Positions 1-4,858 of a DNA stretch of 6,287 nt are shown one piece after another (the stretch's first letter is position 1; every line of letters starts with the position of its first letter). This DNA is from Betaproteobacteria bacterium (GTDB lineage: Bacteria > Pseudomonadota > Gammaproteobacteria > Burkholderiales > SG8-39): positions 1 to 6,287 of the forward strand of contig JAEKLK010000072.1 of assembly GCA_019509895.1 (NCBI GenBank). The letters run 5' to 3'. The notes under the pieces were generated by a model. It saw nothing but the letters and a program-made list of their open reading frames with translations, did not search any database and had not been told where the DNA came from. The translations under genes were made by a program, and so were the position numbers.

Positions 1-161
1 TCCGGACGGCCCTTGATGCCGACGAGCTGCCGGCCACGCTCGTCGCGCGTGACGCCCGCGATTGCCCGGGTGTTGATGAGGGTCGAGCGGTGGATCTGCC
101 AGAACTGCGCGGGATCCAGCTCGCCGAGCAATTCCTTGATCGGCTTGCGGATCACCGCTTC
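1..161 (-). pseudogene. Severed 3' part of the LytTR DNA-binding domain (runs off the window)
   Basis: Immediately after the TAG that ends the response regulator, the same reading frame stays open to the left edge. It encodes the rest of a LytTR domain: EAVIRKPIKELLGELDP, then QFWQIHRSTLINTRAI, then VTRDERGRQLVGIKGRP. The IRKPIKEL helix and the QIHRSTLIN strand/helix are hallmarks of this DNA-binding family. No frameshift is needed to join it to the upstream part; a single codon separates them. I find no good independent start except a GTG at 155-153. It may be a dead remnant, a product of reinitiation or readthrough, or intact if the TAG is an assembly error. Confidence 0.75.
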
Positions 162-716
162 CTACTGCGCGGTCTGCACGCGTGTGTATTTCTCATCGGC
201 GACGAAGTAGAGCACCTCGTCGACCGGGATCATGCGTATCTCGGCGCCGATCGAAGCCTGGATCCATTGCAGCCGCGCCGCGGGCTGGAGCTTCTCGGCG
301 AGCCGCGCGAGCGCCTGCTGGACGTTGGCAATGTCCGCAGGCGCAGCGAGGCGCGCGCGGATTCGCTCGACGGTGCGCGCCAGGCGCTCGCGCTCGGCGG
401 GCTTTAGCACGTAATCGAGGACGCCCGCCTCGAAGGCGTCGATCGCGTACTGGTCGTAAGCGGTGACGAAGACTATCTCCGGCACGCGGCCGGGGAGGGC
501 GGCGATCTCACGGGCAGCCTCGATGCCACTCTTCGCCGGCATGCGGATGTCGAGGAACACGACCTCGGGGCGTTCTGCGCTCACCAGCTCGAGCGCCTCG
601 GCGCCGTTCTTCGCCTCGGCGACGATCTCGAGCTCGGGCCAGAGCTCTGCGAGCCGCGCGCGCAGCTGCTCGCGCATCAGCGGCTCGTCGTCGGCGATCA
701 GTGCGCGAACTCTCAC
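162..716 (-). CDS. LytTR-family response regulator, truncated by an in-frame TAG
   Basis: This is the response-regulator half of a LytS/LytR-type two-component system, a cytoplasmic phospho-switched transcription factor. Residues 1-122 form a receiver domain: acidic pair D9/D10, phospho-acceptor D56 in FLDIRMP, switch T85 and conserved K105 in VLKPAE. A linker follows, and from about residue 150 a LytTR DNA-binding domain begins (IRMIPVDEVLYFVADEKYTR). Translation stops at a TAG (164-162) after 184 residues, whereas relatives run to roughly 240-260. The same frame continues beyond the stop with clear LytTR sequence, so this reads as a nonsense-interrupted gene rather than a naturally short regulator. 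The start is GTG at 716, overlapping the kinase stop as GTGA, with AAGGTG (724-719) just upstream, which indicates translational coupling. The truncated product keeps the receiver but should not bind DNA normally. A sequencing error at this base cannot be excluded. Confidence 0.85.
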   Translation of the reverse strand: MRVRALIADDEPLMREQLRARLAELWPELEIVAEAKNGAEALELVSAERPEVVFLDIRMPAKSGIEAAREIAALPGRVPEIVFVTAYDQYAIDAFEAGVLDYVLKPAERERLARTVERIRARLAAPADIANVQQALARLAEKLQPAARLQWIQASIGAEIRMIPVDEVLYFVADEKYTRVQTAQ

Positions 717-1921
717 GTCACCTTGTAAGGTACGACGATGCTCGCGCGCGTGCCAGCCGGCCTGTTGTCGGAGATGCGGAGCTCGGCCGCGTCGCCGTAG
801 AGCAGCTTCAGCCGCTCGCGGATGTTGGCGAGACCGGTGCCGGTGCCGGCCGTCGGCGCGCGGCCAAAACCGACGCCCGTGTCGGCCACAGTCACGGCGA
901 GCTTGCCGTGCACGACTTCGGCATTGACGGCAAGCGCCCCGCCCTCGGCCTTCGGCTCGAGGCCGTGCTTGATCGCGTTCTCGACCAGCGACTGCAGCAT
1001 CATCGGCGGGAAGTCGGCGGAGTACAGCCCTTCGGGAACGTTCACCTCGGTGCGCAGGCGCTCGCCCATGCGCATCCTGAGGATCTCAAGATACGGGCGC
1101 ACTACGTCGAGCTCGCGGCCCAGGCTGGCGCTCGTCTCGCGCATCGCAGGCATCGAGGCGCGCAGCAGCGCGATCAGGTGCTTCTGCATGCGGCTCGCGC
1201 GCGGCGGATCGACCTCGATCAGATGGTCGATGCTGGCGAGCGTGTTGAAGAGGAAGTGCGGCTCGACCTGCGCCTGCATTGCCGCCATGCGCGCTTCCAG
1301 GACCTGGCGCTTGAGGCTTTCGGCATCCGCGACCTCCTGCGCCTGGACGGCCTGCGCTTCGGCCTTGACGCGGCCGGCGTAGACCATCTTGATGACCGCG
1401 GAAAGCAGGATGAAGAGGAAGGCAACCCCTGGCAGGTGATCGCCCAGGCGCACGTGCCTCACCCGCGTCTTCGGACTGGACTCGGCTAGGGCATCGGCCA
1501 CGTCCTCACGGATTTCATCGGCGAGGGCGCCGATCTCGGCCTTGATCTCGTCGGCGGCGCCTCCGGAGGACCGGTCGGACTTGCCGCCGCGGATCTGCAC
1601 GCCCTTCTCATCAATCACGATCTCTCGGGCGGGCTTGCCCGTCGCCGGATCGGCCTTGCGCCGGATCTGTACCCCGTGGTCGTCGACCGTCACGTCGGTG
1701 CCCCCGGTACTGCTATGCAACGGGCCGGTCGCCTCCATCTTCGCCGGCACGAGGTCCCAGCTGAACGGCGGCAGGTCCGAGAGCACGCCCATCGCGATCA
1801 TGAAGAGAATGGAAAGCACGATGAAGCGCTTCCAGCTGATCGAGACGAGCCACTCGGCGTAACGTCGGTAGAGCGCGGCTGTGCCGGAGCCGAAGTGTCG
1901 TGCGGTGTCGCGGACCGTCAT
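713..1921 (-). CDS. Sensor histidine kinase, LytS/YehU type (His_kinase + HATPase_c)
   Basis: Inner-membrane sensor kinase expected to autophosphorylate on histidine and pass phosphate to the response regulator that follows. Numbered from ATG 1921 (402 residues): a short cytoplasmic N-terminus, a first membrane segment at about 31-47, an external region of about 115 residues, a second membrane segment at about 163-182, and an Ala/Glu/Gln-rich, probably coiled-coil linker at about 183-217. The His_kinase domain carries the phospho-acceptor in EPHFLFNT (H222). The HATPase_c domain has the N box VENAIKHG (N315), G1 box DTGVGF (about 347-352) and G2 box GTGTGLANIRERL (about 359-371). All key residues are present. 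The external region contains a duplicated DxxGVQIR motif. A GTG at 1930 would add three residues (MRA); neither start has a convincing Shine-Dalgarno, so I chose the ATG. The stop overlaps the regulator's GTG start. The signal is not identifiable from the sequence. Confidence 0.92.
   Translation of the reverse strand: MTVRDTARHFGSGTAALYRRYAEWLVSISWKRFIVLSILFMIAMGVLSDLPPFSWDLVPAKMEATGPLHSSTGGTDVTVDDHGVQIRRKADPATGKPAREIVIDEKGVQIRGGKSDRSSGGAADEIKAEIGALADEIREDVADALAESSPKTRVRHVRLGDHLPGVAFLFILLSAVIKMVYAGRVKAEAQAVQAQEVADAESLKRQVLEARMAAMQAQVEPHFLFNTLASIDHLIEVDPPRASRMQKHLIALLRASMPAMRETSASLGRELDVVRPYLEILRMRMGERLRTEVNVPEGLYSADFPPMMLQSLVENAIKHGLEPKAEGGALAVNAEVVHGKLAVTVADTGVGFGRAPTAGTGTGLANIRERLKLLYGDAAELRISDNRPAGTRASIVVPYKVT
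1589..1693 (-). repeat. Tandem DxxGVQIR repeat in the kinase's external domain
   Basis: Two copies of a short protein motif lie 24 residues (72 nt) apart between the two membrane segments of the kinase. Copy one (1693-1661) reads VTVDDHGVQIR and copy two (1621-1589) reads IVIDEKGVQIR. The shared pattern is hydrophobic-x-hydrophobic-D-x-x-G-V-Q-I-R, consistent with a repeated beta-hairpin. The nucleotides have diverged at third positions (GTA CAG ATC CGG against GTG CAG ATC CGC), so the duplication is not recent. Its function is unknown. Confidence 0.7.
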
Positions 1922-1974
1922 GGCGCGCACTTTAGGCGGTGCGCGCTCCCGGCGCGAGCGGCCTGCGATGAAAC

Positions 1975-2003
1975 GGCGCTACGGCGGCATGGGCCGCAGC
2001 GCC
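1975..2003 (-). terminator. Hairpin downstream of the oxidase gene, possible intrinsic terminator
   Basis: Within the 95-nt gap after the oxidase stop codon, GGCGCT (1975-1980) pairs with AGCGCC (1998-2003) and GCGGC (1984-1988) pairs with GCCGC (1993-1997). This gives an 11-bp G/C-rich stem with a three-base bulge and a four-base loop. Read on the minus strand, the stem is followed by GTTTC, a very short T run. The position suits a terminator for the DUF1059-oxidase operon, but the T tract is weak and hairpins arise easily in sequence this GC-rich. Confidence 0.4.
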
Positions 2004-2016
2004 GGGCGATGGAGCG

Positions 2017-3399
2017 TCATGCGCTTGCCGGGACGATGTTCTGGTTCACGCGGAAGACGTTCTGCGGGTCGTACTTCGCCTTGATGGCCGCGAGCCGCTT
2101 GTAGTTCGGCCCGTAGGTCGCCTGCACGCGGCCGCTCGCCTCGTCGTCCATCAGGAAGTTCACGTACGCGCCTTCGAGGTTGTAGGGATGCACCGCCTGC
2201 CAGTAGCCGCGTCCCCAGCGCTTGAGCGCCGCCGCCTGCTTGGCGTCGGGGCTGATGCCGGCGATGACCATCGACCAGGTGGCGTCGCGCGTGCTCCATG
2301 CGGTCGCGTCCTTCGCGACGCGGCGCACGGCTCCGTCGATCGGGTAGAGATGCATGAGGCAGAGCTCGCTCGGCGCCTCGCGCGCCTGCGCGATGTGCGT
2401 GTCGATCGCCTCGTCGGGCAGCGATTTCACGAAGTCGCCCTTCCAATACCACTGCAGGCCCTTCGGGAAGAAGGGGTCGAAGAGCGCCTGCATCGCCGGC
2501 AAGGGCATCGCGCCCATCCAGTTGAAGAGCGGCGCCGGCACTGACTTCAGCAGCGCGCCGATCGCCTTCTCGCCCTCGGCCGCGGCGCCGGCGTAGCACG
2601 AAATGACGGCGCAGGCGCGCTTCCCCCAATGCTCGCGCGGGAAGGGATCGAGCGAAGGCACGGTCTTCAGCCCGACGAACGCGCCGAGCTCTTCCGGCGC
2701 TTGCGGCAGGAAATCCCGATAGGCGCGCATCACCGTCTTTGCGCCCCTTGTGTCCCAGAAAATCGGCCCGCCGTAGATCATGCCGACCGGGTGGGCGCGG
2801 AAGACGAAGCTCGTGACGACGCCGAAGTTGCCGCCGCCGCCGCGCAGTGCCCAGAAGAGGTCGGGGTTCTGCTCGGCGCTCGCGGTGACGAAGCGCCCGT
2901 CGGCCAGGACGACGTCGGCCTCGAGCAGGTTGTCGACCGTCAGGCCGTACTTGCGCGTCAGGTAGCCGGTGCCGCCGCCCAGGGTGAGTCCGGCGACGCC
3001 GGTGGTCGAGACGATGCCGAAGGGCACCGCAAGCCCGAAGGCGTGCGTCGCGTGATCGACGTCGCCTGAGGTGCAGCCCGGATCGACGCGCACCGTGCGG
3101 CTCACCGGATCGACGCGTACGCTTCTCATCGTCGAGAGATCGATCACCAGGCCGTCGTCACAGCTCCCGAGTCCGGGCCCGTTATGCGCGCCGGCGCGGA
3201 TCGCGATCAGCACGCCGTGGTCGCGGCCCGCCTTGACGGCGGCGATGACGTCGGCGGCGTCGACGCAGCGGGCAATGAGGAGCGGGCGCTTGTCGATCAT
3301 GCCGTTGTAGAGCGCGCGCGCGGTGTCGTAGTCGGCGTCTTCGCGCGTGATGACGCGGCCGCGAAGCGCCTGCTTGAGCGTCGAGGCGAGATCGCTCAC
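2017..3399 (-). CDS. FAD-linked oxidase, berberine bridge enzyme-like (FAD_binding_4 + BBE)
   Basis: Flavoprotein oxidase or dehydrogenase of the PCMH/vanillyl-alcohol-oxidase superfamily, 460 residues, typical for bacterial members. The N-terminal FAD-binding domain shows IRAGAHNGPG, where H72 aligns with the histidine that covalently binds FAD. It continues with LVIDLSTMRSV, STTGVAGLTLGGGTGYLTRKYGL (positions about 131-153), DNLLEADVVLADG and NPDLFWALRGGGGNFGVVTSF (about 178-198). The C-terminal BBE segment is clear (YGPNYKRLAAIKAKYDPQNVF, followed by NQNI near the end). The second flavin-linking cysteine of bicovalent enzymes (GxCPTVG) is V130 here, so a single covalent link is predicted. 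Family substrates are sugars, alkaloids and other secondary metabolites; the substrate here cannot be told. No signal peptide is seen, so it is probably cytoplasmic. The GTG start at 3399 overlaps the DUF1059 stop as GTGA and has only a weak distant Shine-Dalgarno, suggesting coupled translation. Confidence 0.93.
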   Translation of the reverse strand: MSDLASTLKQALRGRVITREDADYDTARALYNGMIDKRPLLIARCVDAADVIAAVKAGRDHGVLIAIRAGAHNGPGLGSCDDGLVIDLSTMRSVRVDPVSRTVRVDPGCTSGDVDHATHAFGLAVPFGIVSTTGVAGLTLGGGTGYLTRKYGLTVDNLLEADVVLADGRFVTASAEQNPDLFWALRGGGGNFGVVTSFVFRAHPVGMIYGGPIFWDTRGAKTVMRAYRDFLPQAPEELGAFVGLKTVPSLDPFPREHWGKRACAVISCYAGAAAEGEKAIGALLKSVPAPLFNWMGAMPLPAMQALFDPFFPKGLQWYWKGDFVKSLPDEAIDTHIAQAREAPSELCLMHLYPIDGAVRRVAKDATAWSTRDATWSMVIAGISPDAKQAAALKRWGRGYWQAVHPYNLEGAYVNFLMDDEASGRVQATYGPNYKRLAAIKAKYDPQNVFRVNQNIVPASA

Positions 3400-3623
3400 G
3401 AGGCCGTCGCCTTCGCCGGCGCGGACGACGCGAGAGGCGGCGTGCCGTCCTTCAGCAGCGTGCGCAGAAGGGCGCGGAACTGCGGCGTGTCGGTGTGGCT
3501 GTGGACCGCCACGGCGTGCGCCACGGCGGCTTCGAGCAGCTCTGCCTCCGAATCGGCGCAGAGGGCGAGGGTGCAGCCGATATCGCTCGGATAGGCGCGG
3601 CAGTCGATGTATTTGCGGCTCAT
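3396..3623 (-). CDS. DUF1059 small protein, putative metal-binding
   Basis: A 75-residue protein of the DUF1059 family (described as predicted small metal-binding proteins). The diagnostic opening KYIDCRAYPSDIGCTLAL and the segment AELLEAAVAHAVAVHSHTD are clear. Candidate ligands are C8, C17, C22, H36, H41 and H43. After about residue 60 the tail is Ala/Ser/Pro-rich and probably disordered. The ATG at 3623 is chosen because the protein family begins there and an ideal Shine-Dalgarno precedes it; the open frame further upstream runs out of frame through the LuxR gene. It is the first gene of an operon with the flavin oxidase, overlapping it by four bases (GTGA). The molecular role of DUF1059 is not established; acting as a metal or redox partner of the oxidase is possible but inferred only from linkage. 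Confidence 0.9.
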   Translation of the reverse strand: MSRKYIDCRAYPSDIGCTLALCADSEAELLEAAVAHAVAVHSHTDTPQFRALLRTLLKDGTPPLASSAPAKATAS

Positions 3624-3627
3624 GGCG

Positions 3628-3635
3628 ACCTCCTT
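3628..3635 (-). promoter_or_regulatory. Strong ribosome binding site for the DUF1059 gene
   Basis: The minus strand reads AAGGAGGT here, an eight-base match to the anti-Shine-Dalgarno of 16S rRNA, with four bases (CGCC) before the ATG at 3623. It is the strongest ribosome binding site seen in the window and fixes the start of the small gene. Confidence 0.88.
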
Positions 3636-3693
3636 TGTGGGTGGGCAGACGCTGCCACCGTACGGGAGTGCGCGGCCGCGCGAGTGAGGCGGT

Positions 3694-3732
3694 GGTCCCG
3701 GGCGCGGGAAGTGACTCGGGACCTGGGTCCCG
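3694..3732. promoter_or_regulatory. Cluster of TCCCG/CGGGA inverted repeats, candidate operator
   Basis: Directly after the LuxR-type gene's stop codon, CGGGACC (3717-3723) and GGTCCCG (3726-3732) form a 7-bp-arm dyad around a 2-bp centre (16 bp). A further GGTCCCG lies at 3694-3700, and its TCCCG (3696-3700) pairs with CGGGA at 3705-3709 to form a second dyad. In total four TCCCG half-sites fall within 37 bp, about 70-110 bp upstream of the DUF1059 start. LuxR/GerE-type regulators bind roughly 20-bp dyads, so an operator for the adjacent regulator is plausible. The first dyad could instead fold as a short hairpin ending the luxR transcript, but no T run follows it on the minus strand. No convincing -10/-35 pair was found nearby. 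Confidence 0.4.
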
Positions 3733-4803
3733 CTAGGAGAGGGCGCGGTTCTCGCCGAGGCCCGCCTCGCGCGCGAGCACGATGGCGCGCGAGCGGTTCT
3801 CGACCTGCAGCTTGTCGAAGATGCGGGTGATGTGGTTGCGCACGGTCTTTTCAGATAGCGCGAGTTGCGCCGCGATCTGCGTGTTGTCCAGCCCCTGCGC
3901 GATGCGCTCGAGGATTTCCATCTCGCGCTGCGTGAACGTATCGAGGGCGACGGGCGCACCGCCCGTCGCACGCGGCAGGAATGCGCCGATCTCGTCGAAG
4001 TAGCGCCGCCAAGCGGGCTCATTCGGCAGCAGGATGTGGTTCTCGCTCTCCAGCACCAGGAAGCGTGCCTCCGGAATGAGGGAGGCGAGCAGGCGTCCCT
4101 CGGCAAGCGGCACGCGCCGGTCGCCGCGCGCGTGCAGGACGAGCGTCGGGCAGCGGATACGGCTCGCCGCGTCGCGCACGTCGATCTCGTAGAACGCGCG
4201 CACGATGGACGCCGCCATCGCCGGCGAGGCGGACATGCGCTCAAGCTCGCTCAGGGCAGCCAGCTGCTCGAGCGTCGCCGTCGGCATGAACTGGCGCGAG
4301 AAGACGTCGCGGTAGCTCGGGTCGCCCTTGGCCCAGCCGAGCTCGATCAGCTTTACCTGCAGCTCGGCGTCCTCCCGATCCTGCGCCGTCAGCTCGCGCT
4401 TCAGGCGTCCGCGCGCATAGCCGCCGTACAGCACGAGATGCGTGACCCGCTCCGGATGGCGCGCGGCGTATTCCACCGCTATCGCGGCGCCCTGCGAATT
4501 GCCGAGCAGCGCGAAGCGGTCATAGCGCGCGGCCTCGATGACGCACTCGAGGTCGCGCACCCAGGCTTCGAAGGAAATCTGGCTTACGTCGCGATCGGAG
4601 AGTCCGCAGCCGCGCTGGTCGAAGCGCAGCACCGAGTAGCGCTTGCCGAGATCGGCATGCCATGGCGGCACGGCCTCGCAAGCCTGGTCCTGCTCGATGT
4701 GGGTGAGCCAGTGCGGCGCATACGCGAGCTTCGGCCCGCTGCCGCTCACGGCAAAGGCGAGACGCGCGAAATCGAATGTGGTGCAAAAGCGGACTCGCTG
4801 CAC
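3733..4803 (-). CDS. Alpha/beta hydrolase-LuxR fusion transcriptional regulator
   Basis: A 356-residue one-component regulator. Residues about 10-278 form an alpha/beta hydrolase fold: FDQRGCGLSD near 61-70, nucleophile elbow GNSQG with S103, acid D228 in HARGDRRVP, and H256 in ENHILL, so the catalytic triad looks intact. Residues about 290-348 form a LuxR/GerE helix-turn-helix (FTQREMEILERIAQG, NTQIAAQLALSEKTVRNHI). The likely role is a cytoplasmic DNA-binding protein whose hydrolase domain senses, and perhaps cleaves, a small molecule. GTG at 4803 is chosen because GAGGAG lies just upstream and the hydrolase fold begins at once. An earlier ATG at 4968 would overlap uvrA by over 100 bases and add a low-complexity Arg/Ser/Ala stretch with no family resemblance. 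It lies 55 nt after uvrA and 109 nt before the DUF1059-oxidase operon, which it may control (inference). Confidence 0.92.
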   Translation of the reverse strand: MQRVRFCTTFDFARLAFAVSGSGPKLAYAPHWLTHIEQDQACEAVPPWHADLGKRYSVLRFDQRGCGLSDRDVSQISFEAWVRDLECVIEAARYDRFALLGNSQGAAIAVEYAARHPERVTHLVLYGGYARGRLKRELTAQDREDAELQVKLIELGWAKGDPSYRDVFSRQFMPTATLEQLAALSELERMSASPAMAASIVRAFYEIDVRDAASRIRCPTLVLHARGDRRVPLAEGRLLASLIPEARFLVLESENHILLPNEPAWRRYFDEIGAFLPRATGGAPVALDTFTQREMEILERIAQGLDNTQIAAQLALSEKTVRNHITRIFDKLQVENRSRAIVLAREAGLGENRALS

Positions 4804-4806
4804 GGG

Positions 4807-4812
4807 CTCCTC
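4807..4812 (-). promoter_or_regulatory. Ribosome binding site for the hydrolase-LuxR gene
   Basis: The minus strand reads GAGGAG, then CCC, then the GTG at 4803. The spacing from GAGG to the start is five bases. It supports the GTG start over the ATG at 4968. Confidence 0.7.
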
Positions 4813-4819
4813 GGTGTGT

Positions 4820-4845
4820 CGGGGCAGCGTACACGCCGCTCCCCG
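4820..4845. other. Hairpin between uvrA and the hydrolase-LuxR gene
   Basis: CGGGG (4820-4824) pairs with CCCCG (4841-4845), and AGCG (4826-4829) pairs with CGCT (4837-4840). One bulged base (4825) and a seven-base loop complete a 9-bp stem. It sits between the uvrA stop (4859) and the next gene's ribosome binding site. No T run follows on the minus strand, so it is not a classical intrinsic terminator. It could protect a processed mRNA end, pause polymerase, or mean nothing in such GC-rich DNA. Confidence 0.35.
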
Positions 4846-4858
4846 AGGGCGCAACGCG

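Noticed and set aside
701..1489. Plus-strand open frame (262 codons) opposite the kinase
   Set aside because: Antisense to conserved kinase motifs; rich in Arg, His and Asp with no recognisable domain.
1979..2629. Minus-strand open frame of 216 codons inside the oxidase
   Set aside because: Alternative frame of the same strand with Arg/Gly/Ala-rich translation; the oxidase frame has the conserved BBE C-terminus here.
3717..3732. Intrinsic terminator for the hydrolase-LuxR gene
   Set aside because: The dyad follows the stop codon directly, but there is no T run after it on the minus strand, and extra half-sites nearby fit an operator better.
3624..4244. N-terminal extension of the DUF1059 frame by about 207 residues
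   Set aside because: The extra part is an out-of-frame reading of the LuxR gene (Arg/Ser/Thr-rich). The ideal Shine-Dalgarno and the family N-terminus place the start at 3623.
4826..4854. Possible minus-strand promoter for the hydrolase-LuxR gene: TTGCGC, 17-bp spacer, TACGCT
   Set aside because: The spacing is ideal but each box matches the sigma-70 consensus at only three of six positions, and it overlaps the hairpin. Not strong enough to annotate without a mapped transcription start.
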